Of a stretch of DNA of 64,000 nucleotides, positions 44,753 to 53,044 are shown in pieces (the stretch's first letter is position 1; every line of letters starts with the position of its first letter). The stretch lies in NCBI RefSeq assembly GCF_001403615.1, contig NZ_LN879452.1:124001-188000 (forward strand), written 5' to 3'. Origin of the DNA: Desnuesiella massiliensis (lineage in GTDB: Bacteria > Bacillota > Clostridia > Clostridiales > Clostridiaceae). The notes beneath the pieces were generated by a model. It was given only the letters and a program-made list of their open reading frames with translations, was not told where the DNA came from and did not search any database. The position numbers were made by a program, and so were the translations under genes.

Positions 44753-45046
44753 TTACTGGGGTGTTTTACTTAATTTTAACATCCATCTTATTCCGGTTTT
44801 AACGCTGCTGGTAGTAGGAGTATCTATTTCATAATCATGAAAAGATGGCTCTGCAATCAAGGAACAGCCGCAAGAGTTAAGTTGCCCTCTTGCCATTATT
44901 ATAGCTTTTATAGCTACATAATTAGATCCAACTCCGATTGTATTTACTATTACGGTATCTCCTACTTTAATATTACCAACAATTGACGTTTTTAATGAAT
45001 TAACATCTGTTTTGCTTCCAGCCTTTAGATTAACTATCTTACCCAT
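44753..45046 (-). CDS. Stage V sporulation protein S (SpoVS)-like protein
   Basis: 97 aa, ATG behind GGAGG. Matches the Alba-fold SpoVS family along its length: DVNSLKTSIVGNIKVGDTVI, TIGVGSNYVAIKAIIMARGQ, SCGCSLIAEPSFHDYEID, and a C-terminal strand. SpoVS controls spore coat assembly and engulfment-stage events and binds nucleic acid-like ligands in relatives. A chromosomal spoVS is expected elsewhere, so this is likely an extra copy on the element. Divergent at key positions versus standard SpoVS. Confidence 0.75.
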   Translation of the reverse strand: MGKIVNLKAGSKTDVNSLKTSIVGNIKVGDTVIVNTIGVGSNYVAIKAIIMARGQLNSCGCSLIAEPSFHDYEIDTPTTSSVKTGIRWMLKLSKTPQ

Positions 45047-45624
45047 AGAATTCCTCCTTCATTCATCTTTAAATCAAAGATTTATTGTAGGAATAGAATA
45101 TACAATGATTTATTAGAACATCAAGTATATTTACGGCTTATGTTACAAGATAAGACATAATCATAGTGTTTATTTTAATAAAAAGTGAGTTTTGTCAAAT
45201 GGAATCAAATCAGACTTTTCCTTTATGAGTAGTTATACAAAAGTCATATAGTAAATAATATTACCTTCCATAATATCATTAGAGCCGTTTCCAAAAATAG
45301 TACAATTATTTAGTTTATAAATAGGGATATAAAGTTTTATGGAGTAGAATTTGGTTTCTAACTGAAGAATTATTATAATAAATTTAAACAATCATAAAAC
45401 TACATATATCACCTCATAAAGGTAACGATTAATACATACGGAATAATTTATAAAGAGTTTAACATAGAAGAAGTGGATTTTAGTGCATTTTTGGAATCGA
45501 TAGTAGGTATAAATAGGAAAGTAATATAAATTCTATATAACTTTAATAAACTTACTCAAAGAAAGAATTGTTAAACTCAAGTGGCAAACCCGATGAATTT
45601 TAATATTATGAGGGGGTGAGTTCT
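45047..45624. other. Intergenic stretch of 580 bp
   Basis: AT-rich; no gene. One isolated match to the transposon-end motif core (AGTTTTGTCA near 45189) is probably chance. Confidence 0.5.
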
Positions 45625-46368
45625 ATGGGTAATAAAGTCACAAAAGTACAGCAAATGTATGAAGGATATAAAATAGCTTTTAAGAATAATGAGGGCAAAG
45701 AATCTTGCTATAGGATTTTTTATGAATTGCTTAATTTTACTCAATCAGAATTTGAAAACTATAATAAAGTCGGAGGATACTATGCAGTATATATCGAAAA
45801 CTACGTGTTAGAGGCTAAAAATATTTCTCACAAGGACAAGCTGATTTATATTATGATTAAGGCTTATATAAATAAGCATAAGGTAGCATTTCCATCAATC
45901 GAGCATTTAGAAGAGTGTACTGGTCAATCCCATACTACAATAATAGATAGTATAAATAATCTTGTAAGCCATGGATATATTAAGGCTGAACGAAGTAGAA
46001 GAAGAGAGAATGATAAGAGATTCAACCATAATAACTATTATTTTAATTTATATGATAGTAGTGTAACGTTTGTTCCCTTTTGTGTTGTCTTTTCTATAGC
46101 TTTGAATATTACAGAGAAGATGCTTTATATATTCTTGCTTCAAAAAGTTAAGAATGGATATATGGTAACTATTACAATAGAGGAAATAATGAAGTTTTTG
46201 AATAGAAAGGATAAAAAGACTTTAAAACGGCTATTGGATAGTTTAAAGGAAAGGGGATTAATATTTACTTATTATAAAACTACAAAAGGACCTGAATGTG
46301 AAAAGGCAGTTTGTTTACTATTGAGGCGAATCTGTCCACCGGAGTTACAAATAGAATATGAAGATTAG
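45625..46368 (+). CDS. Helix-turn-helix replication-type protein
   Basis: 247 aa from ATG 45625 behind GGGGGTGAG. Two winged-helix regions: residues ~65-125 (LIYIMIKAYINKHKVAFPSI, LEECTGQSHTTIIDSINNLV, SHGYIKAERSRRR) and ~170-230 (TEKMLYIFLLQKVKN, IMKFLNRKDKKTLKRLLDSL). The doubled-wing layout and adjacency to a primase resemble replication-initiation proteins of Firmicute plasmids and phages. The primase gene follows with 10 bp between stop and start. Confidence 0.75.
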   Translation: MGNKVTKVQQMYEGYKIAFKNNEGKESCYRIFYELLNFTQSEFENYNKVGGYYAVYIENYVLEAKNISHKDKLIYIMIKAYINKHKVAFPSIEHLEECTGQSHTTIIDSINNLVSHGYIKAERSRRRENDKRFNHNNYYFNLYDSSVTFVPFCVVFSIALNITEKMLYIFLLQKVKNGYMVTITIEEIMKFLNRKDKKTLKRLLDSLKERGLIFTYYKTTKGPECEKAVCLLLRRICPPELQIEYED

Positions 46369-46378
46369 GGTGATAGTT

Positions 46379-47479
46379 ATGATTAATTGGAAGATTGAGA
46401 AGGAAATAATTAAAAACATAGATTTAACAATGCTTTTAGATGAACTCGGAGTTGATTACAGGAATTCGGGTGAATATATAAGAACAGTTTGTGTATTCCA
46501 TGAAAATGCCAGTAAATTTAATTTAGCATTAAATAGGAATAAAAAATCAATGATATGTTTTAGTCACCACTGTGAACAGCATGAATATAATCTTACTGAT
46601 TTTGTTATGAAAGCTGGTAATATAAAAGAAAGAAAAGAAGCTATTGAATTTATGGCTAAACTTGCTGGGCTTGAGATTGATAATAAGGGGTGGAATGTAA
46701 AGCCTATCCAATATAATAGGAAGAAAGGCTTAATGTTTAAAGAGAGCACTATTGCTTATCGTAGAAATATAAGTAATATATTACCAGGAGGAAATAAATT
46801 ATATCTTAAGGAGAGCGATATAAGAGAATATCATTCAAATTTAAAAGAAAAAAAGAGTGCCATTCGTTATTTAGAAGGTAGAGGCTTAAATGAAGATGAC
46901 ATGGAAGATTATTATTTAGGTTTTGACTGCGAGGAAGAACGAATAGTGTTTCCTATATATAATGAGAATGGAAAGCTGAAGGCAGTAAGCAAGAGAATTT
47001 TTTATAATACGGATGAAAATGAATTTAAACCAAAGTATAAATGTTTAGGTAATAAATCGGAATGCTTATATGGATATTATCATCTAATGCAAAAGGGATT
47101 AGATACAAACAACGTTATTCTTGTAGAAGGAACTTTTGATGCAATTATGTTGCAGAAGTATGGATATAGTGCTATGGCTCTAATGGGGTGTGTTATAAGT
47201 AACTATCAGTTAAAAATATTGAAAGAAATGAATCCAGATCATATAATTCTGTGCCTTGATAATGACAATATAATAGATGAGGATAATGCAGGAAAAGAAG
47301 GTACACTCAAATGCATTAATAATTTTTCAAGGGCTGGATTTGATTTAGAACAAATATCTGTAATTCAGCTAAAAGGAAATTACCAAGATCCTGATGAAGT
47401 ACCTGCAACGGAATTTAGACAATTCTATGAAAGACGAATAAAAGGCATAGATTATTATTTGATGAACCAGGTTAGGTAG
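46379..47479 (+). CDS. DnaG-like primase (CHC2-type zinc site and Toprim)
   Basis: 366 aa from ATG 46379 behind GGTGAT. N-terminal zinc-binding region with CVFHENASKFNLALNRNKKS and CFSHHCEQH (residues ~38-75), as in DnaG CHC2 domains; then a Toprim domain with VILVEGTFDAIML (catalytic Glu) and LCLDNDNIIDEDNAG (DxD). Makes RNA primers for plasmid/phage DNA replication. With the preceding gene it is a small replication module of unknown host element, inside a Tn7-like transposon. Confidence 0.85.
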   Translation: MINWKIEKEIIKNIDLTMLLDELGVDYRNSGEYIRTVCVFHENASKFNLALNRNKKSMICFSHHCEQHEYNLTDFVMKAGNIKERKEAIEFMAKLAGLEIDNKGWNVKPIQYNRKKGLMFKESTIAYRRNISNILPGGNKLYLKESDIREYHSNLKEKKSAIRYLEGRGLNEDDMEDYYLGFDCEEERIVFPIYNENGKLKAVSKRIFYNTDENEFKPKYKCLGNKSECLYGYYHLMQKGLDTNNVILVEGTFDAIMLQKYGYSAMALMGCVISNYQLKILKEMNPDHIILCLDNDNIIDEDNAGKEGTLKCINNFSRAGFDLEQISVIQLKGNYQDPDEVPATEFRQFYERRIKGIDYYLMNQVR

Positions 47480-47781
47480 AAAATTCAGGTTACTAAAAAT
47501 TTTAGAGAGTAAAATTTGAGTAAGGCTTTTAAATATTATAGAATAATAATATAAGATATGGTTCAGTCGACTAAACCTTTCTTAAGAAGTGCATTTCAAG
47601 AGTATTAATGGTTTATATTGCAGATCTGCTAACAAATTATTGAATTCCATTTAAATAAGATAATTAAATAAAAATAGTAAATTGGAACCTGGCCATATTT
47701 ATAAAAGGCATAGGCTTGGTATTGAACTGCTTAAAAATGAATATGTAGTTTTATAAATAAAAGTGAAAAGGAGATGGTAAT
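47480..47781. other. Intergenic stretch of 300 bp
   Basis: No gene, hairpin or repeat that I can support. Confidence 0.5.
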
Positions 47782-48267
47782 ATGAGAACAATAAAAATTA
47801 ATAATGAAAATACAATTGAAAAGGTTAAAAACTATCCTGTTGGAGAATATATATATGCTGATCAGGAAAATAAAGAGAAGATATTTGAAGTGTATTCAGG
47901 GGATATGGCTGCAGGAATGATAGACACTCTTTCGACTATGTATAAATTAGCAAAAGCAGAATTGAGAAATTATTTTACACTCGAAGAGGTATGGTGCATA
48001 GTGAGAGCTTTTCATTCGACAAGCTATGAACCAAGCGAATTCAAGCCAAAAGACATACTAATTATAGGAATAGAGAATTGTTTCATATATGAACCTCATG
48101 ATGAACTTTCACAAGTAGGAATAAATACAGTTATTGAAAAAATAAAAACACTTTCACAGTTTCAATGCCATACACTTCTTATGATGTATTTTGAGTTCAG
48201 AAACAATAATTTTGGGTTTGAAATACCTTATAATGAAATTAAAAGGGTATTTATGATAGAGGAATAA
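47782..48267 (+). CDS. Hypothetical protein, 161 aa
   Basis: AAAAGGAG before the ATG. A small alpha/beta-looking protein: TIEKVKNYPVGEYIYADQEN, FTLEEVWCIVRAFHSTSYEP, PKDILIIGIENCFIYEPHDE, LSQFQCHTLLMMYFEFRNNN. No family recognised. It follows the primase by 300 bp and precedes a strong terminator, so it may be the end of that module. Confidence 0.65.
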   Translation: MRTIKINNENTIEKVKNYPVGEYIYADQENKEKIFEVYSGDMAAGMIDTLSTMYKLAKAELRNYFTLEEVWCIVRAFHSTSYEPSEFKPKDILIIGIENCFIYEPHDELSQVGINTVIEKIKTLSQFQCHTLLMMYFEFRNNNFGFEIPYNEIKRVFMIEE

Positions 48268-48329
48268 GATTTTGAAAAAAGCAATATATTTTTCAGAGAA
48301 TAATAATGGCTTTAACTATAGAGTAGTTG

Positions 48330-48369
48330 AAAAAAGTTTGGGCTTAACTGAAGTCCAAACTTTTTTATT
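48330..48369 (+). terminator. Strong terminator behind the 161-aa gene
   Basis: AAAAAAGTTTGG (48330-48341) pairs perfectly with CCAAACTTTTTT (48355-48366). Confidence 0.85.
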
Positions 48370-48471
48370 GGTTGAGATATAAATTTGGTTGATATTTGAT
48401 ACTTGGAGATTGAGAAAGTTGGACATTATGGAAGCGTTTTTTAAACTTTTTAATATGAAATTTTATTAGGT

Positions 48472-48532
48472 AGCTGCAATACCAATACTTTAGCGCTATA
48501 ATAAGGATAGACAAAATGGTTATTTTGTCTAA
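48472..48532 (+). promoter_or_regulatory. Promoter-plus-palindrome module, copy A (paralogue of the recombinase promoter)
   Basis: AGCTGCAAT (48472-48480), 16 bp, TATAAT (48497-48502), then a palindrome TAGACAAAA-TGGTTA-TTTTGTCTA (48508-48531). The spacing is base-for-base the same as in copy B at 51387. No gene lies downstream in its direction; the ABC-3C operon's 3' end and terminator follow 50 bp on, so this looks like a relic or a recombination site. Confidence 0.6.
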
Positions 48533-48550
48533 CTAATTATGAAAAGAAAA

Positions 48551-48580
48551 AAGCGAAGTTAGCCTTCGCTTCTAATAGTT
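48551..48580 (-). terminator. Terminator of the ABC-3C operon
   Basis: Reverse strand GCGAAGGCTAACTTCGC hairpin followed by T6. Confidence 0.8.
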
Positions 48581-50200
48581 TTAGTTATTTCGTTCTTGTT
48601 TCCAGTTTTTAATAAATAACAATTTATCTTTGGACAAGTCTAATACCTTATGTTTGGTAATTAAATCTGCCGTATCTGTTTTGTATGAATGTATTTTATC
48701 AATAGCAATGAATATCTGTTTCTTATTATTACTATATAACTCGATTATATTTTCTAATGCAGAATTTTCAATGTTTTTTAAAAGTGGTAAGTCATGTGCG
48801 ATAGCAGGTAAACAGGTTAGGTCTAAAATTGCTAAATCAAATGTAATGAGGTTTGCAAAAGCAGTACCGGTTCCAGTATCACCATAAGTGTTAAAGGTGT
48901 ATTTATTTCCATGTATATTAAGAGTAGGATCACGTCTATTATCAGTATATATTAGTTGGTTTAATTCATGCATTTTTATATTTATTTGATTACATATTTC
49001 ATCTAATAGGGTTACTTTTATATTTTCTAAAGATTCATTAGAGGTAGCTATAGAATTTTCAAGTGTTAATTTTTTGGTGTAGTAACCATTCTCGTCGGTA
49101 AATTGTTTTATTTGGGCTGATAATTCTATAACTTTGTCTATTGCATATTTAGGAGCATCTTTTATAAGTAACTTTTCACTTATTTCTTTATCTATAGCAT
49201 TAATTTGATTGTTAAGCATATTAATTTTTGACTTTAGTTCTTTTTCGGTATTTTGAAGTTCAGATTTTAAGATTTTAGTAATAGATGAGTGGAAAGCATC
49301 AACTTTTTTTACTTGTTCAACATTAAAATTAGGGAAGTATGTAACTAATCTTGTTAATTCAGAATCAAGTGATATATTTTTTGTTTCAAGGTTAGTTAAT
49401 GTGCGGGTAAGTCTGCTTTCATACATATTTTTTTCAGTGATTAAAATACTTTTTCTTTTTCTCAAATCAAGGACTTCTTTTGAAATAAGAGCTTCAATTT
49501 CTGCTGATTTAGTAATAATATTCTTTTTCATCACATCTAATTCTTCATTTAATTCAGAAATCTTCTTATTATTTTTATTAAATAATGTTTTGTTCATTCT
49601 GGGAATTAGATCCTTTTTTGCAGCATCATTAAGTAATTTTTTTTCTTCAATCAAGGACTCAATATGATCTTCAAGTTCCTTTATAGTCTTGTATTTATCA
49701 AATAACTTAAGCAATGAAACAATTGATTTTGCGGCAGATTCTTTTTCAAAATATTGTATTGGCTTTCTTTCGTTAAGGTTCTCTTTACCATATACTCTGA
49801 AATATCTACCGATGATTTCCCTAAAAGATATGTCTTCTATCTGAATTTGATATTTTATTTTTAGTAATTTTGTGAAATCAGATATTTTTATTTTATCTAG
49901 AACTTCAAATTTTTCATTACATACAGAAACATAGTTATATTCATTTGTAGAACGAATAAAAAATAATTCTTCTGCATTAAATACATAGGAAAATTTAAAA
50001 AGATGATGGTCTAGTGCTTGTATAGCATCGAAATTCCTTTTTATATAGTCATCGCCACCAAAAACAAAATCTATAATCATTAACATAGTTGATTTACCAA
50101 TGGAGTTAGAAGCAATATCGTCACCAACAATAGTATTTAAACCATTATGAAAAATAATTTGCTTATTAGTGAATTTATCGCAAATTATCTGCTTTAACAT
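48581..50200 (-). CDS. ABC-three-component system ATPase (DUF2326-type, SMC/RecN-like)
   Basis: 539 aa. N-terminal ATPase half with Walker A in DDIASNSIGKSTML (~residues 27-40) and IIDFVFGGDD; a central coiled coil (~165-400); C-terminal half with THG-like and Walker B/D-loop-like segments (TAFANLITFDLAILDLTCLP). This SMC-like arrangement and the DUF2326 features match the ATPase of ABC-3C conflict systems, in which ATP-driven conformational change on DNA activates an effector. Reading overlaps the middle component's gene by 26 bp. Confidence 0.8.
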   Translation of the reverse strand: MLKQIICDKFTNKQIIFHNGLNTIVGDDIASNSIGKSTMLMIIDFVFGGDDYIKRNFDAIQALDHHLFKFSYVFNAEELFFIRSTNEYNYVSVCNEKFEVLDKIKISDFTKLLKIKYQIQIEDISFREIIGRYFRVYGKENLNERKPIQYFEKESAAKSIVSLLKLFDKYKTIKELEDHIESLIEEKKLLNDAAKKDLIPRMNKTLFNKNNKKISELNEELDVMKKNIITKSAEIEALISKEVLDLRKRKSILITEKNMYESRLTRTLTNLETKNISLDSELTRLVTYFPNFNVEQVKKVDAFHSSITKILKSELQNTEKELKSKINMLNNQINAIDKEISEKLLIKDAPKYAIDKVIELSAQIKQFTDENGYYTKKLTLENSIATSNESLENIKVTLLDEICNQINIKMHELNQLIYTDNRRDPTLNIHGNKYTFNTYGDTGTGTAFANLITFDLAILDLTCLPAIAHDLPLLKNIENSALENIIELYSNNKKQIFIAIDKIHSYKTDTADLITKHKVLDLSKDKLLFIKNWKQERNN

Positions 50201-50417
50201 ATTTTAACACCTTCATTCTCTCATCAAATTCAATTCTTTCAAGAGCAAATAATACATCTAAAGTTAATATATATTGATTTACATCTTCAAAATTACATTT
50301 TACTTTTTGATATAAATTTTCCAAATTTTCATCTTCATGCACTAGGACATCAAGTATATATGTGAGTTTAGATAATATACTATCTTTGAATGGTATTAAC
50401 TTGTTTGGCATTATCAT
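50175..50417 (-). CDS. ABC-three-component system middle component
   Basis: 80 aa, helical: PNKLIPFKDSILSKLTYILD, ENLYQKVKCNFEDVNQYILT, LDVLFALERIEFDERMKVLK. Size and position, overlapping both neighbours in the operon, match the small helical middle component of ABC-3C systems, thought to connect ATPase and effector. GAGGTG precedes ATG 50417. It overlaps the effector stop by 4 bp. Confidence 0.75.
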   Translation of the reverse strand: MIMPNKLIPFKDSILSKLTYILDVLVHEDENLENLYQKVKCNFEDVNQYILTLDVLFALERIEFDERMKVLKYVKADNLR

Positions 50418-51175
50418 GAAAACACCTCACAGTCCTGAATAAAATATGCTATAACTATTTCGCAAGCTCTTTTGGAATAGTTATCAGTTTTTATACAAAG
50501 CCAATCAACTAATGTATTATAAATATATTCTTGGCTTTGATTTATCTGCATACATTTAAAATAAAATCCTTTAATTTGTGATGCCAATGTTTCAAACTTA
50601 TATGGATTAGTCTTATTAATTTCAATAAAAAGTTTTTTTATAAAATCGAAGTAATCAACAACATCTCTTTTAATTGTTCTCTTAATGATAAATGGTAGAG
50701 TAGAGTTTGTTTTTTCATCTATTTTCAGAGATTCATAATTTAATGATATTAGCTCATCTTCAAAATTAGGGTTGTTTAGGTTTTCTAAAATTGTTTTTAT
50801 TTCCGACTCTATGTTAAACAATTGATATGTATTTTTTATTTCAGCATCTTGTATTAATCGCAGCTTTAGCCTATACCACTTTTGATATTCTTCAACTGTT
50901 CTAGGTGTATCAAATATTTTGTGGCATTTTTTACAAACAGCAATAACATTTTTTAAGTCATTTACATCGGAACTTAAGAGTAATTCATCTTCCAGTATTT
51001 TAACTTCTTCTGGCCTTGGATTTGCAGGGTAAATATGAGCAATATCAAAAGTTCTATATATAGAACCCTTTTTTTTATGCGATAACGTATCACCACATAT
51101 TGGACAGTGTCCATCCACTTCATTAAAAAGTAACATTTTTTCATTGTCAGAAAAGTCGCGTCTATTATCTTGCAT
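50414..51175 (-). CDS. ABC-three-component system effector with HNH endonuclease domain
   Basis: 253 aa from ATG 51175 behind AGGTGGT. N-terminal HNH with zinc-binding cysteines: CPICGDTLSHKKKGSIYRTF, DIAHIYPANPRP (catalytic His), KNVIAVCKKCHKIFDTPRTV. The C-terminal ~150 residues are the helical domain that occurs in ABC-3C third components (FDFIKKLFIEINKTNPYKFE and following). This is the first gene and likely nuclease effector of the operon, to be unleashed on invading DNA. Whether it also cuts host DNA is unknown. Confidence 0.8.
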   Translation of the reverse strand: MQDNRRDFSDNEKMLLFNEVDGHCPICGDTLSHKKKGSIYRTFDIAHIYPANPRPEEVKILEDELLLSSDVNDLKNVIAVCKKCHKIFDTPRTVEEYQKWYRLKLRLIQDAEIKNTYQLFNIESEIKTILENLNNPNFEDELISLNYESLKIDEKTNSTLPFIIKRTIKRDVVDYFDFIKKLFIEINKTNPYKFETLASQIKGFYFKCMQINQSQEYIYNTLVDWLCIKTDNYSKRACEIVIAYFIQDCEVFS

Positions 51176-51386
51176 AATTACCACCTACTAACAAGTAATG
51201 TATTACTACCATATTCTACAAGAGAATACAAATTCCTTTATAAAATTGCAGAAATATTAAAAAATATATTTCTCATAAGCGTAATGACATTTATTTTATA
51301 TCTTGTAATTTATAAGAACTGAAGAAGTCATATATTAATTATATATAAGCTTTTTCAGTTTTTTTCTGAAATAAAAAATATTGTAG

Positions 51387-51448
51387 AGCTGCAATTTAAG
51401 GAATTATTCGGTATAATTATCTTGGACAGAATGTTTGTTCTGTCCAAG
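51387..51448 (+). promoter_or_regulatory. Promoter-plus-palindrome module, copy B (recombinase/tns operon)
   Basis: AGCTGCAAT (51387-51395; includes -35-like CTGCAA), 16 bp, TATAAT (51412-51417), then a perfect 11-6-11 palindrome: CTTGGACAGAA (51421-51431), TGTTTG, TTCTGTCCAAG (51438-51448). It lies at the expected transcription start of the recombinase gene, so it could be an operator. The 28-bp 11-6-11 design is also that of dif-type tyrosine-recombinase core sites. Confidence 0.65.
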
Positions 51449-51469
51449 CTTAAGAATGGAGGTTGTAGA

Positions 51470-52057
51470 TTGGCAGAAAAAATAAAGTTTTTAACGCAGC
51501 AGGAGCTATCAAAAATATTTAAAGCAATTGAAAGGAGTGAGGGCAAGCATAAGACAAGGGATATGGCGATATTTAGAATTGCTTATAGGTGTGCCTTGAG
51601 GGCAACAGAGATAGGCTTAATATTACTGGAGGATTATAATAAAGTTAAAGGAGAGCTTTATTGCAGGCGACTGAAAGGTAGTCAAAATAATACTATACGC
51701 CTGGATCAAAAAACTATGAAGGTGTTAAATAAGTATATTAGGGATTACGAAAAAAAAGATCGTAGTGACGTTTTATTTTTAAGTCAAGAAGGTAATGCAA
51801 TCTCACGTAAAACATTGGATTTTTTAATGAAAAAGTATTGTAATGAGGCAAAGATTATAGATGTGTCAAAACACCATTTTCATGCGATAAAGCATACATC
51901 AGCTGTGCATTTAGCGGAATCAGGGTTAGATATAAAAGATGTACAGTGGTGGCTGGGTCATAAAAATGTTAATAATACCCTTATATATTTTCAATATACT
52001 ACAGCTCAACAGAATGAGATGTATAATAAGCTAGAAAGGAGAAACTCATTGGTATAA
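51470..52057 (+). CDS. Small tyrosine recombinase, likely transposon resolvase/integrase
   Basis: 195 aa from TTG 51470 (GGAGG seven bases before). It has only the catalytic domain: RCALRATEIGLILL (Arg I), RLKGS (Lys), HHFHAIKHTSAVHLA (His-x-x-Lys where most have His-x-x-Arg), WWLGHKNVNNTLIYFQY (His, then the Tyr nucleophile). The N-terminal arm-binding domain is missing, as in other short recombinases that resolve or invert DNA. It stands 150 bp before tnsA in the same direction. Near a TnsA with lost catalytic residues it may resolve co-integrates, analogous to TnpI of Tn4430 (inference). Confidence 0.82.
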   Translation: MAEKIKFLTQQELSKIFKAIERSEGKHKTRDMAIFRIAYRCALRATEIGLILLEDYNKVKGELYCRRLKGSQNNTIRLDQKTMKVLNKYIRDYEKKDRSDVLFLSQEGNAISRKTLDFLMKKYCNEAKIIDVSKHHFHAIKHTSAVHLAESGLDIKDVQWWLGHKNVNNTLIYFQYTTAQQNEMYNKLERRNSLV

Positions 52058-52073
52058 TAGGAGTTTATTAAAA

Positions 52074-52259
52074 ATGAATATAGAAAATTTGCTTAACACA
52101 GATAAGAGGCATACTCTTATAACACAGAAAAGCACTCTGCCGATGGTAGACCTTATTGTTGTTATAGGAATATGCTTTTTTTATTTTTTGCGAGGGAGGA
52201 AATCTATATGCCAAGAGCAAAAGCAGAATGGACACAAGATACAGTTAGAAGATTTATGA
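52074..52259 (+). CDS. Possible small membrane protein overlapping the tnsA start
   Basis: 61 aa, GGAG 9 bases before ATG 52074. Contains a hydrophobic segment (MVDLIVVIGICFFYFL) and overlaps tnsA by 52 bp in another frame. Its RBS is reasonable and it follows the recombinase stop by 16 bp, but overlap makes it doubtful. Confidence 0.25.
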   Translation: MNIENLLNTDKRHTLITQKSTLPMVDLIVVIGICFFYFLRGRKSICQEQKQNGHKIQLEDL

Positions 52260-53023
52260 GAGAAGGCAGGGGAAAGGGTGACGGTAAGGAGTATAAACCA
52301 TGGTTTACAACACATGATTTTCCGTCAAAGGGTAGAGCTACTAGAGTGCTTGGATGGAAGACTAAAAGAATTCATCATTTTTTTTCAGACCTGCAATTAA
52401 AATACTTCTACCTATTGGAATGGGATCAAAGTGTAATTGATATAAAAGAACATTTTCCAATATTAGATTTAGATGCTGTTGATTTTTATAAAGACGACTT
52501 GAGACTGGATAAGTTTCGAGATAAGAACAGTAATGAAAGCTATATTTTATGCACAACATTTTTAATTACAAAGTTGGATGGAAACGGAAATAGTAAAGTG
52601 GTAGCGAGGGCAGTGAAAAATGCATCGGATTTAAACAAAACTATTACTTTGGATAAGTTAGAAATAGAACGGAGGTATTGGAAAAGTAAAGGTATAGAGT
52701 GGGGAATTATAACAAATAAAAATATAAACTCAATAAGAGCAAAGAATATTGAATGGATACATTCGACGCTGAACTATGAAGAAGAGAATGATGCTAATAT
52801 CGTTGAATTAGAAGATTTAACAGATGCTTTTTTATATAGGGTTTCCGAAAGTGGTGAGCCTATTAGAAAAGTAATCTTAAGTTTTGAGCAAGACTACGGC
52901 TTTGATTCCGGGAAAGGGATGCTTTTATTCAAGTACCTAATAGCTAAAAGGAAAATTATTATTGATATGGATAAACCAATTAATTTAAATGACGGATGCC
53001 ACATTTTATCAATTGCTAAATAA
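52208..53023 (+). CDS. tnsA: TnsA-like transposase subunit with altered catalytic residues
   Basis: 271 aa from ATG 52208 behind GGGAGG. Clear TnsA family: GRATRVLGWKTKRIHHFFSD, YFYLLEWDQSVIDIKEHFPI, KNASDL, LEIERRYWKSKGIEWGIIT (C-terminal winged-helix region, which recruits TnsC). In Tn7 the nuclease uses Glu63, Asp114 and Lys132. Here the aligned positions read Gln63 (SDLQLKY), Thr117 (CTTFLIT, where relatives have TTDFL) and Lys137 (ARAVK). Loss of Glu and Asp should abolish 5' strand cleavage. The rest is well conserved, so it probably keeps a structural role with TnsB and TnsC. Confidence 0.88.
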   Translation: MPRAKAEWTQDTVRRFMREGRGKGDGKEYKPWFTTHDFPSKGRATRVLGWKTKRIHHFFSDLQLKYFYLLEWDQSVIDIKEHFPILDLDAVDFYKDDLRLDKFRDKNSNESYILCTTFLITKLDGNGNSKVVARAVKNASDLNKTITLDKLEIERRYWKSKGIEWGIITNKNINSIRAKNIEWIHSTLNYEEENDANIVELEDLTDAFLYRVSESGEPIRKVILSFEQDYGFDSGKGMLLFKYLIAKRKIIIDMDKPINLNDGCHILSIAK

Positions 53024-53044
53024 AACTTTGGAAGGTGAGAATAG

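Noticed and set aside
45180..45200. Second transposon end near 45190 (AGTTTTGTCA)
   Set aside because: A single match without neighbours at 20-22 bp spacing; likely chance in AT-rich DNA.
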